Shown: positions 15,773 to 25,322 of the stretch, piece after piece
Layout: each line of letters starts with the position of its first letter
Numbering within the stretch: the stretch's first letter is position 1
Source of the DNA: Maribacter litoralis
GTDB lineage: Bacteria > Bacteroidota > Bacteroidia > Flavobacteriales > Flavobacteriaceae
Length of the DNA: 64,000 nt
Direction of reading: 5' to 3'
Assembly (NCBI RefSeq): GCF_003075045.1
Contig: NZ_QCZD01000001.1
Span: forward strand, 248,001-312,000
Program-made: the position numbers and the translations under genes
Notes under the pieces: generated by a model
The model's input: only the letters and a program-made list of their open reading frames with translations
What the model was told of the DNA's origin: nothing
The model's database searches: none

Positions 15773-16615
15773 CTAACTGGTTTTTTCTAGGCGTTTCTTG
15801 AATTGAGAAGGAGAGAGGTTTGTAATTTTTTTAAACAAACGACTTAAATGCGATGCATCTTCAAAGCCAATTTCATAAGCAATCTCTTTAGCGGTTTTAT
15901 CGGTATAGATCAGTAACCGTTTGGCTTCAAGTACTATGCGCTCATGTATTATTTGTAGCGGAGTCGTTTTAAATTTTGCAAAAGTATTGGAAAGGGTTTT
16001 TGGAGACTTAAATAGTTTACTTGCATAAAAGGAAACCGAATGATCTTCTTTAAAATGTACTTCTACCAAAACATTAAATGCTCTTAGCAAATCTATTTTT
16101 ACATCACTGTTAGGATTACCAAATCCTTCTTTTGCCTTTAGCAGCCTTGTACTCATAATCATAAAACGCGCCATTAGCAAACGCAGCATTTCTGCTTGTA
16201 TAGTATCTTCCGTACTTAATTCATCTACAAAAACATCATGTAACGTATTGAATTTTCGTTGTTCATTTTCTCCTAAATCTATTAATGGAAAATGTGCATT
16301 GCCAAAAAATAATAGTCCTGCGCAGCTTACCTCTTGATCATGATCTTTTATACAGTAAAACTCACGGTTAAATTGATAAACAACCAAATCTTTACCATCC
16401 ACAAAATGAATAAATTGAATTGGGGTCAATGCAAGTAAACTATGTTCTGAAATTATATAAGGTATACCATCAACTGTAATCTCGGCTTTGGTACTAGTAG
16501 TTCTAACAAAAATATAGAGCTCAGCTTGTTTGGGCTTTCTATAACTTTCCAATAAAACTTCATTACCGACTTTAAGTAATCCGCCGGTACTAAAATCTTT
16601 AAAAATTTCTTGCAT
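15773..16615 (-). CDS. AraC-family transcriptional regulator
   Basis: The C-terminal ~100 residues hold the two AraC helix-turn-helix motifs (TAKEIAYEIGFEDASHLSRLFKK and the first HTH around FYASKLFKSPKTLS). The N-terminal ~150 residues have cupin-like strands (VDGIPYIISEHSLLALTPIQFIHF), a likely ligand-sensing domain. It starts 79 bp downstream of the TonB receptor stop on the same strand, separated by a terminator, so it is not clearly in one operon. Regulation of the receptor is possible but unproven. Confidence 0.88.
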   Translation of the reverse strand: MQEIFKDFSTGGLLKVGNEVLLESYRKPKQAELYIFVRTTSTKAEITVDGIPYIISEHSLLALTPIQFIHFVDGKDLVVYQFNREFYCIKDHDQEVSCAGLLFFGNAHFPLIDLGENEQRKFNTLHDVFVDELSTEDTIQAEMLRLLMARFMIMSTRLLKAKEGFGNPNSDVKIDLLRAFNVLVEVHFKEDHSVSFYASKLFKSPKTLSNTFAKFKTTPLQIIHERIVLEAKRLLIYTDKTAKEIAYEIGFEDASHLSRLFKKITNLSPSQFKKRLEKTS

Positions 16616-16631
16616 GAAGTTTTGGTCTAAA

Positions 16632-16671
16632 AAAAGGATGATTCATTACAGAAGTAACAAATCATCCTTTT
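16632..16671 (-). terminator. Intrinsic terminator of the TonB receptor gene
   Basis: The 12-bp perfect stem AAAAGGATGATT / AATCATCCTTTT, read on the minus strand, is followed by a T run and sits directly after the receptor stop. Confidence 0.75.
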
Positions 16672-16694
16672 AAAACCTTTAAACAACAACTTCT

Positions 16695-18944
16695 TTAAAA
16701 CCTCACAGAAACCTTTCCTCTTAAGTAAAACGGAGTTCCGGGAGTGAAATGAATTTCTTCAACCGATGCTGTTTCATTGAACAATCTACTTTCTGTAGCG
16801 AACTGTGTTTCGTTCCACTCTGTATCAAATAAGTTTTCAACGATTACACCAACCGTCCAGTTTTTAATATTGTAGTTCAAGTTTAAGTCCGTTACAAAAT
16901 ATCCTTCTGCAACAATACTATTGTCTTCGTTCGCAGCCCTATCGCCCAAATATCTATAATTCAAATTCCCAGAAAAATTGCCTAAATCGGTAATTGATAG
17001 TCCGCCTACTGCCGTGAAATCCGGTGCTAGGGGAATATAGTCTTCACCGCTCGTTTCTTCTGTACTTCTTGCATAAGTGTAGTTGACGTCACTATATAGA
17101 TACAACCAATTCAATACTTGATAACGACCACCAAGCTCAAGTCCTAATCTACGTGTTTTACCACTCGGCTCAACAATACCTGCATCACCTACGTAAACAA
17201 ATTCTTGATCTAATAACAGTCCCCATAAAGTGGCATTTAAAACCAATTTATCTGTAGGTTTAATAATGGTTCCTAAATCTACACCATAAGCGGTCGGTAA
17301 GACATCCCTACCTTCGTTTGCCGTAACTACACGTGTATCGTTAGAATGAAATCCCAGACCTGTTTTTAAGAATAGCTGCCAATTTCTATTTACCGAGTAT
17401 AGTGTATTCAACTTAGGACTCACTTTAGCTTTACTTTCACTTTTATTGTCGTAAAGTTCGCTTAGTTTGTTCTCATAGTCGAAATTGAAATAATCTAATC
17501 GTACAGATGGATTAAAGGTCCAGTTTCCTGTTTTATATTCCGCATCAACAAAACCGTACATATTTGTTTCATCTACGTCGCCAAATGCATATTGCTCCAA
17601 CACTGTTTTTCTATTTAACGTATGTTCTAGTGTTACATCATCTACATTATCATTTCTAAAACCTACACCAGCAGAATAGGTAAAGATATCATCTTCTCTT
17701 ACAGTTATATTGATTTGTTCAAAAACAGTTTCAGCTCCCATAATCGTTCGATCTTCATACTGTCGTATTTGATCGCCATTTACTGGGTCTTCTAAAAAGA
17801 AAGTGAAATTGGAGAACAATTCAAAATCATACTTGCTTATAAAAGCCCTAGTTTTTAAGAATTGGTCTTCACCCAAAAATTTTGTGTGGTTCAACATTAC
17901 ATTTGTTCTACTGGTTTGTCCTCCTTCAGTATCGTCAATGGCACCAAACCTACCTATTACGTTTTGATCTACGGCTCTTTGTGGAATTTGACCCGAAGCA
18001 TCCCATTTACTTTGAAAATGAGATACCGTTAATGTAAGTTCTTCCTTACCTATATCCCTATAATTATATCGACCTAATACATTTATTCTATTGAAATTTT
18101 GAGGCGAATCAAATGGTCCGTCGGTAAGATATACTTCAGAGGCTAGGTAGGCATCGCTTTTACCATCTTCCAATACCTTAAATAGACCCACGAATCTATT
18201 GGTATTAAACTGTCCGGCTTCATAAGACACCATACTTTTATCTATGCTTTTCTTCAAGCTTAAATCTACATAGCCAGCAGTATTAAAATTACCCTGATCG
18301 GCGTAATACAATCCCTTACCAAAATTTATGTTATTTATAGTTTCCGGTATTACAAAGTGTAAATCGGCATAACCTTGACCATGCGCATGTGATACCATAT
18401 TCACTGGCATACCATCTACACTAATAGCTACATCTGTACCGTGGTCAATATCGAAACCTCTTAAGAAAATCTGTTCTGCTTTTCCTCCACCTGCGTGCTG
18501 ACCAATTAATAATCCTGGTACTTTTCTCAAAATTTCCTGTGATGACTTTACCGGATCGTTCTGTATATCAATATTTACAATTCTACTCATGGCATCAACT
18601 TTAGAAATTACTTCTACTTGATCTAAATTGATACTTGATTCCTCTAAAGCAATTTGTACATTTCCATTGAAATGTTTTGGTTCAACCACCAACACAAAGG
18701 TTTTGAATCCTAAGTTTGAAAAATATACTGAATCGTTTACCTGTGTTGAAGGAAGTGAAAATGACCCTGATAAATTGGTATGACTATGTTGGCCGCTAGT
18801 CTGATTAAAAATGCCAACATTTTCTAAGGCTACACCATTATTATCTGTCACTTTACCTTTTAAGCTCTGTGCACTGGCGCTTGTTATAATACTGAAAAAT
18901 AAAATGAGATTGAACAGTTTAAATACCCTGCTACTTGAATTCAT
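16695..18944 (-). CDS. TonB-dependent outer-membrane receptor
   Basis: The signal peptide (1-25, ending SASA) is followed by a carboxypeptidase-D-regulatory-like domain (about 27-110, LKGKVTDNNGVALENVGI), a plug domain (about 115-225, with LRKVPGLLIGQHAGGGKAEQ and SVDGMPVN) and a C-terminal 22-strand barrel ending in the aromatic RGKVSVRF. At 749 aa it is a normal size for a siderophore/metal-type receptor and shorter than SusC proteins. There is no SusD partner, so glycan import is unlikely. The His-rich plug stretch (VSHAHGQGYADLHF) may hint at a metal substrate. An AraC regulator gene follows. Confidence 0.9.
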   Translation of the reverse strand: MNSSSRVFKLFNLILFFSIITSASAQSLKGKVTDNNGVALENVGIFNQTSGQHSHTNLSGSFSLPSTQVNDSVYFSNLGFKTFVLVVEPKHFNGNVQIALEESSINLDQVEVISKVDAMSRIVNIDIQNDPVKSSQEILRKVPGLLIGQHAGGGKAEQIFLRGFDIDHGTDVAISVDGMPVNMVSHAHGQGYADLHFVIPETINNINFGKGLYYADQGNFNTAGYVDLSLKKSIDKSMVSYEAGQFNTNRFVGLFKVLEDGKSDAYLASEVYLTDGPFDSPQNFNRINVLGRYNYRDIGKEELTLTVSHFQSKWDASGQIPQRAVDQNVIGRFGAIDDTEGGQTSRTNVMLNHTKFLGEDQFLKTRAFISKYDFELFSNFTFFLEDPVNGDQIRQYEDRTIMGAETVFEQINITVREDDIFTYSAGVGFRNDNVDDVTLEHTLNRKTVLEQYAFGDVDETNMYGFVDAEYKTGNWTFNPSVRLDYFNFDYENKLSELYDNKSESKAKVSPKLNTLYSVNRNWQLFLKTGLGFHSNDTRVVTANEGRDVLPTAYGVDLGTIIKPTDKLVLNATLWGLLLDQEFVYVGDAGIVEPSGKTRRLGLELGGRYQVLNWLYLYSDVNYTYARSTEETSGEDYIPLAPDFTAVGGLSITDLGNFSGNLNYRYLGDRAANEDNSIVAEGYFVTDLNLNYNIKNWTVGVIVENLFDTEWNETQFATESRLFNETASVEEIHFTPGTPFYLRGKVSVRF

Positions 18945-19155
18945 AAAATTAGTTTTAGAAAGGTTGTCTTTGAAAATACTTACGACAAAAAACTTAGAAG
19001 GTTTTAAAAATTATAAAATCAAAAATATGCCTTAGTAAAAAAGAACTCCCTCTTTTTACGCTTTATAACAATGTTTTAACGATAAGAGTCAAAATACTAC
19101 CATTAATAGTAGGAACTTTGAGGTATAAACTATGCATTTTCAAAATAAAAAATAT

Positions 19156-20265
19156 ATGAGCACACAAGTATTATTAACCCCTTACCATAAAAATCTGGAC
19201 TTAAAAAATAGGGTGGTGATGGCACCTATGACACGAAGTAGAGCTACCAATGACGGAAATATACCTACAGAAGATTTGCATGTACCATATTACAAACAAA
19301 GAGCCTCTGCTGGATTAATTATTACGGAAGGCTCACAAGTCTCTAAGCAGGCTGTTGGCTATGTTAATACCGCAGGAATTCACACCAAAGAACAGGTAGA
19401 TGGATGGAAAAAAGTTACCAAAGAAGTTCACGATAAAGGGGGTAAGATTTTTATTCAACTATGGCACGTTGGGCGTATGTCTCACCCAGATTTTCATAAT
19501 GGTGACTTACCTGTAGCTCCGTCGGCTATAAACCCAAACGCTCAAAGCTATACCCCAGAAGGTTTTAAAGACACGGTAACCCCTAAAGCCATGAGTATTG
19601 ATGAAATTAAACAAACAGTTGATGATTTTAAGAGTGCCGCAAAGAATGCTGTAGAAGCTGGTTTTGACGGTGTAGAAATACATTCTTCCAATGGTTATTT
19701 ATTCCATCAATTTTTTAATGGAACTTCTAATCACAGAACTGATGAATACGGTGGAACCATAGAAAATAGAACCCGTTTCTTTTTTGAAGTCTTAGATGCC
19801 ATAAAAGAAGTAATACCACAAGAAAAAATAGGAGCAAGGTTCAACCCTTCTTTAGACGGAATGTTCGGTATTACCATGGATGAAGAAACCATACCAACAT
19901 TTGAATATATCATTAAAAAATTAAATGATTATAACTTGGCATATATTCACTTATCGGAACCTTTCACCGATGTATCCGATATACCGTATGCAGTACAAAA
20001 TATTGCTGAACATTTTAGACCACTTTACAATGGTACTTTAATGATCAATGCAGGGTTTGATCAGGAGTCAGGTAATAAGGTGATTGAAGAAGGTAACGCA
20101 GATCTCGTTGCATATGGCAAATTATATATTTCCAATCCGGATTTGGTAGAGCGTTTTGCCAATGGATATGAATTAGCCGATTGGGACGATGACACCTTTT
20201 ATTCCGGAGGAAAAGAAGGGTATTTAGATTATCCTACCTACAACCAACAACAAGAACACGCATAA
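19156..20265 (+). CDS. Old-yellow-enzyme type NADH:flavin oxidoreductase / alkene reductase
   Basis: This 369-aa TIM-barrel FMN enzyme shows LKNRVVMAPMTRSRA at the N-terminus, the substrate-binding H/N pair in EIHSSNGYL, and the following DEYGGTIENRTRF family signature. OYE enzymes reduce activated C=C bonds of enals, enones or nitro compounds with NAD(P)H. The ATG at 19156 (MSTQVLLTPY) is preferred to the upstream ATG at 19132, because family alignments begin there. The OsmC gene follows by 31 bp, suggesting a shared electrophile/peroxide stress operon. Confidence 0.92.
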   Translation: MSTQVLLTPYHKNLDLKNRVVMAPMTRSRATNDGNIPTEDLHVPYYKQRASAGLIITEGSQVSKQAVGYVNTAGIHTKEQVDGWKKVTKEVHDKGGKIFIQLWHVGRMSHPDFHNGDLPVAPSAINPNAQSYTPEGFKDTVTPKAMSIDEIKQTVDDFKSAAKNAVEAGFDGVEIHSSNGYLFHQFFNGTSNHRTDEYGGTIENRTRFFFEVLDAIKEVIPQEKIGARFNPSLDGMFGITMDEETIPTFEYIIKKLNDYNLAYIHLSEPFTDVSDIPYAVQNIAEHFRPLYNGTLMINAGFDQESGNKVIEEGNADLVAYGKLYISNPDLVERFANGYELADWDDDTFYSGGKEGYLDYPTYNQQQEHA

Positions 20266-20296
20266 AAACAAATTGTAACTAGTAAATTATCCTAAT

Positions 20297-20713
20297 ATGA
20301 ATTTTATAAGAAAAGCATTCGCAACTTGGAAAGGTAGCGGAAAAGAAGGAAAAGGAACCTTAACTACAGAAAGTACTGTTCTACAAGACACACAATACTC
20401 CTACAATACAAGATTTGAGAACGGTAAAGGCACAAATCCAGAAGAATTGATAGCTGCAGCACATGCTGGCTGTTTCTCTATGCAATTAAGTTTTTTACTA
20501 GGCGAAGAAGGTTTTACACCGAATTCGCTAAATGTTGAGGCAAATGTTCAATTTAAAGACGGCGAAATTAATAAGGTTATACTTGAATTAAAAGGTGATG
20601 TGCCTAACATAGAAGCTGATAAATTCAATGAAATTGCAGAAAAAGCGAAAGAGGTTTGTCCTATTTCAAAATTGTTGAAAGCTGAAATCGAGCTGAAATC
20701 TCATTTAAGTTAA
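20297..20713 (+). CDS. OsmC-family peroxiredoxin-like protein
   Basis: The two catalytic cysteines of the Ohr/OsmC fold are present, in HAGCFSMQL (C59) and VCPISKLL (C121). The 138-aa length and the GTNPEELIAAAHA segment are typical of OsmC. The protein detoxifies organic hydroperoxides using its dithiol pair. It sits 31 bp after the OYE gene and ends at a strong terminator, consistent with a two-gene stress operon. Confidence 0.93.
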   Translation: MNFIRKAFATWKGSGKEGKGTLTTESTVLQDTQYSYNTRFENGKGTNPEELIAAAHAGCFSMQLSFLLGEEGFTPNSLNVEANVQFKDGEINKVILELKGDVPNIEADKFNEIAEKAKEVCPISKLLKAEIELKSHLS

Positions 20714-20731
20714 AACGCTGTTTACGGTATA

Positions 20732-20758
20732 AAAAAAGCAGCCATTGGCTGCTTTTTT
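20732..20758. terminator. Bidirectional intrinsic terminator
   Basis: The 12-bp stem AAAAAAGCAGCC / GGCTGCTTTTTT with a three-base loop lies between osmC (+) and the convergent hydrophilic small protein gene (-). Confidence 0.88.
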
Positions 20759-20778
20759 ATTTTTATACGTGTTGAATA

Positions 20779-21066
20779 CTATTTTATGTGATCCCTATTC
20801 CGCTCTAAATCTTCATTACCAGGTCCACCTTGACTATACAATTGGTTTTCCTCATCTTTTAACGTTTCTTGAGTTTTGCTTTGCGGCAATTCTCTTCCGG
20901 GTATGTCCAAATCTTTTCCGGCAAAATCTACATCCTTTTCTCTATCGTTAAGTTGGCTATCATCACCTCTGTCGGTTCTTGTGTTCTTAACCTTTTCTCC
21001 TAAAGCCTGTAAGTCATCTGTAGTTACATCAGAATTATAGCTTGTATTTTTATCTTCACTTTTCAT
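20779..21066 (-). CDS. Hydrophilic, probably disordered 95-aa protein
   Basis: The protein is almost wholly polar and charged (e.g. EKVKNTRTDRGDDSQLNDREKD, then PGRELPQSKTQ and GGPGNEDLERNRD), with no hydrophobic core, signal or cysteine. This composition suggests an intrinsically disordered stress or hydrophilin-like protein. No family could be named. The start at 21066 (MKSEDKN) is preferred to an ATG three codons upstream. The gene has its own terminator and lies next to the OYE/OsmC pair and an NAD(P)-binding protein. Confidence 0.6.
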   Translation of the reverse strand: MKSEDKNTSYNSDVTTDDLQALGEKVKNTRTDRGDDSQLNDREKDVDFAGKDLDIPGRELPQSKTQETLKDEENQLYSQGGPGNEDLERNRDHIK

Positions 21067-21253
21067 AAATAACATTTTAATAAGTTGTTTGTAAGCTAGT
21101 ATTTCTATCCTTAACCATTTAACACAAAGCAGTGTTATATGTGCTCATTTCGGTAATAGAATTACTGAACAATTCAACACTTTTTTTGGATTAACAAATT
21201 GGGTTAACACGTTAATAGCCCATATTGAATTTAGCTAACTTGCATAGAAAGAA

Positions 21254-21889
21254 ATGAAAATGGAAAATGTATTAGTTGCTGGTGCTAACGGTACCACAGG
21301 AAAAAAAATAGTTAACCTTTTAAAAAGTTCTCAATATTTTGAGCCTATTGCAATGGTAAGAAAAGAAGAACAACAAGAGCAGTTTAAAAAAGATAATATA
21401 AAGACCGTTTTGGGCGATTTGGAAAAAGACCTTTCACATACGGTAGAAAATATAGATAAAGTAGTATTTGCAGCTGGATCGGGCGGTAAAAAAGTAGTGG
21501 AAGTAGATCAGGAAGGAGCTAAGAGCCTTATTGACGCCTCAAAACAAGCTAACGTAAAGAAATTTGTTATGCTAAGCTCTATGGGAGCAGATAACCCCGA
21601 AGAGAGCGATGAATTAAAGCAATATTTGGAAGCTAAACATAATGCAGATGAATATTTAAAATCTGCCAACATTATGTACACCATAGTTAGACCTGGTTCA
21701 TTGACTAATGATTCGGGTACTGGTAAAATTGAATTAGAGCATAAATTGAATAAAAGAGGATCTATTACCAGAGATGATGTGGCACAAACTTTAGTAAGAT
21801 CTTTACATGACGATGCTGCTATAAATCGCACATTTGAAATTATCGAAGGAGATACTTTAATCGCAAAGGCTATGGATGCAAATTCATAA
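21254..21889 (+). CDS. Atypical SDR / NAD(P)-binding protein (NmrA/SDR5-like)
   Basis: The N-terminal Rossmann loop GANGTTG (10-16) and LSSMGAD in place of the catalytic Ser region identify the atypical SDR group annotated as NAD(P)H-binding (YwnB/NmrA-like). YTIVRPGSLTND is its typical downstream motif. No classic YxxxK pair is evident. Such proteins act as NAD(P)H-dependent oxidoreductases or redox sensors. Initiation could be at M1 or M3. The gene is monocistronic with a hairpin downstream. Confidence 0.82.
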   Translation: MKMENVLVAGANGTTGKKIVNLLKSSQYFEPIAMVRKEEQQEQFKKDNIKTVLGDLEKDLSHTVENIDKVVFAAGSGGKKVVEVDQEGAKSLIDASKQANVKKFVMLSSMGADNPEESDELKQYLEAKHNADEYLKSANIMYTIVRPGSLTNDSGTGKIELEHKLNKRGSITRDDVAQTLVRSLHDDAAINRTFEIIEGDTLIAKAMDANS

Positions 21890-21916
21890 TAAAAAGAAGT
21901 TGTTTGGTTGAATGTT

Positions 21917-21953
21917 AAGCCAATTCTAATTTAATTAGGGTTGGCTTTTTTTT
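21917..21953 (+). terminator. Intrinsic terminator
   Basis: AAGCCAA / TTGGCTT arms enclose a further, partly G-U-paired stem, followed by eight or more T residues. Confidence 0.75.
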
Positions 21954-21993
21954 GTGTTATAATTTTCAACATCTTTATACAATTAACGATGCG

Positions 21994-22001
21994 TATCTTT
22001 G
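21994..22001 (+). promoter_or_regulatory. -7 promoter box of the sugar-dehydrogenase-like gene
   Basis: TATCTTTG, followed by CACC, matches TAnnTTTG and lies 22 bp before the ATG at 22024. This supports that start over an ATG at 21952, which would lie upstream of the promoter. Confidence 0.6.
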
Positions 22002-22023
22002 CACCATACTAAACAACCAGAAT

Positions 22024-23211
22024 ATGAAAATTTCGTTTTTAAAATTTGCAATGGCGATTACGGTGGTAATTTCATTGCATTCTTGTAAAGAAGCTAAGAA
22101 AGAAAATACACAGAACAATGCTGAAAATGTAGCATTGGACAGTACGGATTTGGCATTATTAGAATTAAACCTACCGGAAGGATTTCAAATAGAAGTCTAT
22201 GCAAGGGGAGTAGATGGCGCACGCTCTATGGCTATGGGTGATGAAGGCACCCTTTTTGTTGGTACCAGAACAGAAAATAATATTTATGCTATACAAGATA
22301 CCAATGGAGATTTTAAAGCTGATAATGTAATGGTTTTAGATACTATGGAAGTACCTAATGGTATTGCCATGAGAAACGGAGATCTATATGTGGCACAGGT
22401 AGGTAGTCTGTGGAAATATCCAAATATTGAGGATCAATTGGACGGAGAATTAGAAAAAGAATTAATATATGATGATTTTCCGACGGAATTTCACCACGGA
22501 TGGAAATATATTGCCTTTGGACCTGATGATAAATTATATGTACCGGTAGGTGCACCTTGTAATATTTGTAATAGAACAGATGAAGATGAGCGGTTCGCTA
22601 CTATTTCAAGAATGGATCCTGATGGAACCAACCGTGAGATTTATGCTAGAGGCGTACGTAACTCCGTTGGTTTCACGTGGCATCCTGACACTAAGCAAAT
22701 GTGGTTTACAGATAACGGTCGTGATATGTTGGGCGATGATATACCTCCTTGCGAATTGAATACCGTAACCGAAGCAGGACAGCATTTTGGCTATCCTTTT
22801 TGTCATGGTGGTATAGTTAAAGACCCAGAATTCGGAGATTTACATCCTTGTTCTGATTTTGTGGAACCGGCATTACAATTAGATGCCCATGTGGCTCCAT
22901 TAGGTATTAAATTCTATACCGGAAATATGTTTCCAGCAGAATATAAAGGAAAAGCATTTATTGCCGAACATGGATCTTGGAACAGAAGTAAAAAAGTAGG
23001 TTACCGAATAATGATGGTAGATATTGAAGATGGTGCCGTCGTAAATAGTGAGCCTTTCATTGATGGCTGGTTAGATGAAGTAGCTCAAAAAGCTTCGGGC
23101 AGACCGGTTGACATGCTGATGCTAGAAGATGGTTCTATGTTGATTTCAGATGACTATGGTGATGCCATTTATCGCGTTACGTATGCTGAAACTGCACTTG
23201 CCAAGAACTAA
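22024..23211 (+). CDS. PQQ-type sorbosone/glucose dehydrogenase-like beta-propeller lipoprotein
   Basis: From the ATG at 22024 the protein has a lipoprotein signal (lipobox SLHSC, Cys21) and 395 aa. The mature part is a six-bladed propeller of the soluble glucose/sorbosone dehydrogenase family, with ARGVRNSVGFTWHP, the GWKYIAFGPDDKLYVPVGAPCN blade, and IAEHGSWNRSKKVGYR. It would oxidise an aldose or related sugar in the periplasm using PQQ, which many Flavobacteriaceae must import. A CNICN pair could bind metal or form a disulfide. It has its own promoter and terminator. Confidence 0.82.
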   Translation: MKISFLKFAMAITVVISLHSCKEAKKENTQNNAENVALDSTDLALLELNLPEGFQIEVYARGVDGARSMAMGDEGTLFVGTRTENNIYAIQDTNGDFKADNVMVLDTMEVPNGIAMRNGDLYVAQVGSLWKYPNIEDQLDGELEKELIYDDFPTEFHHGWKYIAFGPDDKLYVPVGAPCNICNRTDEDERFATISRMDPDGTNREIYARGVRNSVGFTWHPDTKQMWFTDNGRDMLGDDIPPCELNTVTEAGQHFGYPFCHGGIVKDPEFGDLHPCSDFVEPALQLDAHVAPLGIKFYTGNMFPAEYKGKAFIAEHGSWNRSKKVGYRIMMVDIEDGAVVNSEPFIDGWLDEVAQKASGRPVDMLMLEDGSMLISDDYGDAIYRVTYAETALAKN

Positions 23212-23230
23212 ATACTATATCTTATTATAT

Positions 23231-23258
23231 AAAAAGCAGCTACTTTTAGCTGCTTTTT
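23231..23258 (+). terminator. Intrinsic terminator
   Basis: The 12-bp stem AAAAAGCAGCTA / TAGCTGCTTTTT with a four-base loop lies 19 bp after the dehydrogenase-like gene stop. Confidence 0.85.
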
Positions 23259-23340
23259 AATTTCGTATCCACTTTATTTTATTCGTCAAGTATTATATTT
23301 ATCCAATAAAAACATATCACCTAAAACCTACCTTTAAGAA

Positions 23341-24198
23341 ATGGCATATCCAGAAAAAGTTTATTTAAACGGAGAAATCAAAGATGCCCATGATGCTAAA
23401 ATTTCAGTATTTGATAGGGGTTTTATTTTTGGTGACGGAATCTACGAGGTTATCGCAAACATAAACGGACGATTATTTTATTATGATGCTCACCTTGACA
23501 GATTAAAAGATGGATTAAAAAAAATAAATATTGCGTTTGATACAAGCTCTTTACCAAAAGCAATTGATGCCCTTATATCCGCATCTAATCTTAAGGATCA
23601 AGATTATATGCTCTACATACAAATTACTAGGGGAGTGGCTCCTAGAAAACATGCGTACCCAGAAACGGCAATACCAACCGTTATGATGTTCGCATCCCCT
23701 AAAACATTGCCCGATATTAATGAAGTTAATGCCCAGGTAATCACAAGAGATGACTTCAGATGGTCTCGTTGCGATATCAAAATGACATCGTTATTAGGTA
23801 ATGTAATGCTGAACGATGAAGCAAAACAACATGATTGTTATGAAACCATTATGCACAGAAATGGGGTTTTCACCGAAGGTTCTCACTGTAATCTATTTTT
23901 CGTAAAAAACGGAACAGTATTTACACACCCAGCCGATGAGTTCATTCTAAATGGTATCACTAGAATAGTGGTCTTAGAACTTTGCAAATCTTTAAATATC
24001 GAAGTAAAAGAAACACCCATAAAAATTACCGATTTAATGCATGTTGACGAAGTATTTTTAACAGGTACCACTGTGCAAATAGCTTCAATACAACAAATTG
24101 ATGACCATATATTATATACGGAAAACAAAAAAGACTCCGTTACAAAAAAATTGCAAGAAGCCTTTTTAAAATTAAAGTATACTGTTACTCCACTTTAA
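23341..24198 (+). CDS. D-amino-acid / class IV PLP aminotransferase
   Basis: The fold-type IV PLP motifs are clear: VFDRGFIFGDGIYEVI (24-38) near the N-terminus and RCDIKMTSLLGNVM, with the PLP-lysine K147 in the same context as in D-alanine transaminases. The 285-aa length fits D-amino-acid transaminase, which interconverts D-Ala and D-Glu for peptidoglycan. A branched-chain aminotransferase function is less likely because RCDIK is the D-amino-acid type. The last 14 bp overlap the convergent nucleoside-hydrolase-like gene. Confidence 0.85.
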   Translation: MAYPEKVYLNGEIKDAHDAKISVFDRGFIFGDGIYEVIANINGRLFYYDAHLDRLKDGLKKINIAFDTSSLPKAIDALISASNLKDQDYMLYIQITRGVAPRKHAYPETAIPTVMMFASPKTLPDINEVNAQVITRDDFRWSRCDIKMTSLLGNVMLNDEAKQHDCYETIMHRNGVFTEGSHCNLFFVKNGTVFTHPADEFILNGITRIVVLELCKSLNIEVKETPIKITDLMHVDEVFLTGTTVQIASIQQIDDHILYTENKKDSVTKKLQEAFLKLKYTVTPL

Positions 24199-25027
24199 AA
24201 TAAGTGAAGAATTCATCTGTGTTTTTAATACCCATTAAGTTAAGTATATAGCAAACTTCACTAAAATCAGAAAAATCCAATCCGTCGTTTGCCACACTTT
24301 TATTTAAATACCTTCCGTCTTTACCATTGTATTTATTTCCCAATCGTATAGCCGTATTCCATACTTCTGTTAAGTGGTCGTTATGAATTTTAGTTTCCCA
24401 GTTCACTTTACCCTTAGATTTGAAACCTGGTGTACCATTGCCCACTGCATTGCCATCGGGTATTTTATGATAATCAGTTACTGTTTGTGTGTACTTTAGT
24501 TTCGTTGGTTCGGTAACAGATTCGTTCCAATCACTATGCTGAACTACATGTATGTTCTCCTTTATTTTGATTGATGGATTTTGATGCGATAATTGCTTTA
24601 CCCAATCTGCAGTAAAATCGGACTGACCCGCTTCGGCAACCCATACATCGCCACCGTTTTTAATGGTCTTTGATACCAATTTTGCGATTTTTTCTACAGA
24701 TGCTTCCCAGTTTGCATCGGCATCTGCCCAATTTTCGTTGAACGCCAATTTCATTAATTCGTTTGGCGGAACATATAATCCTTTTTGAATACCATAGGTA
24801 CCTGCAACAGCATAATAATTAAGGTGCTTATAATCTGGGTGTCTTAAAAGCGTTGCCAAACCAGCCGCTGTATGAAGGTCATCGATATCGGTTTTACAAT
24901 CTAACTGAACCAACAATAAGTCTTTAGAGATGTCAAATTTTGGTTTTTGCGCTGTTATACTAAAACCAAAAAACATCATACAGGTAATGCCAAAGCAAGC
25001 TTTTTTTAAGTGAAATATAATTTTCAT
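24185..25027 (-). CDS. Secreted nucleoside-hydrolase-fold protein
   Basis: After a signal peptide (about 1-26, ending SITAQ) the mature chain opens with LVQLDCKTDIDDLHTAAGL. Its Asp cluster (D43, D47, D49, D50) resembles the DxDxxxDD calcium site of inosine-uridine nucleoside hydrolases. The rest (VWVAEAGQSDFTADWVKQL and DGLDFSDFSEVCYIL) matches a related family often annotated as hypothetical or DUF1593-like. Cleavage of an N- or O-glycosidic bond is plausible, but the substrate is unknown. It is tail-to-tail with the aminotransferase, overlapping by 14 bp. Confidence 0.6.
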   Translation of the reverse strand: MKIIFHLKKACFGITCMMFFGFSITAQKPKFDISKDLLLVQLDCKTDIDDLHTAAGLATLLRHPDYKHLNYYAVAGTYGIQKGLYVPPNELMKLAFNENWADADANWEASVEKIAKLVSKTIKNGGDVWVAEAGQSDFTADWVKQLSHQNPSIKIKENIHVVQHSDWNESVTEPTKLKYTQTVTDYHKIPDGNAVGNGTPGFKSKGKVNWETKIHNDHLTEVWNTAIRLGNKYNGKDGRYLNKSVANDGLDFSDFSEVCYILNLMGIKNTDEFFTYFKVE

Positions 25028-25278
25028 GTTGTTGAATGAATTGAGTTGATTATTTGTTGTTTTTACTAATGTATCAAAATATTTATAATGGTATGATAAA
25101 TGATTCTTTCATAAATCATAGCATAATTACAAATGATACATAGCTACTTTCAAGAAATCTAGACTAACTATTCAGTTTTACAGCAGGTAAATGCTTCATT
25201 TTGAGCAGAAAACTCTTAAAGTATTCCCAAAAAAAGAATATAACCGATTAATAACCGCTCATTGTCAACTATTGGCGT

Positions 25279-25286
25279 CATCTTTG
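25279..25286 (+). promoter_or_regulatory. Probable -7 box of the small cold-shock gene
   Basis: CATCTTTG, followed by C, matches TAnnTTTG at seven of eight positions with allowance for the first base. TTG lies at 25262-25264. It is 36 bp before the start at 25323, and supports that start over longer in-frame starts beginning upstream of the box. Confidence 0.4.
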
Positions 25287-25322
25287 CTTACTAATAAGTA
25301 TTATAAATTAAATTACATTACA

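Noticed and set aside
21952-22023. Extended start of the sugar-dehydrogenase-like gene
   Set aside because: The added residues do not form a signal, and the -7 box lies inside this stretch, so the ATG at 22024 is used.
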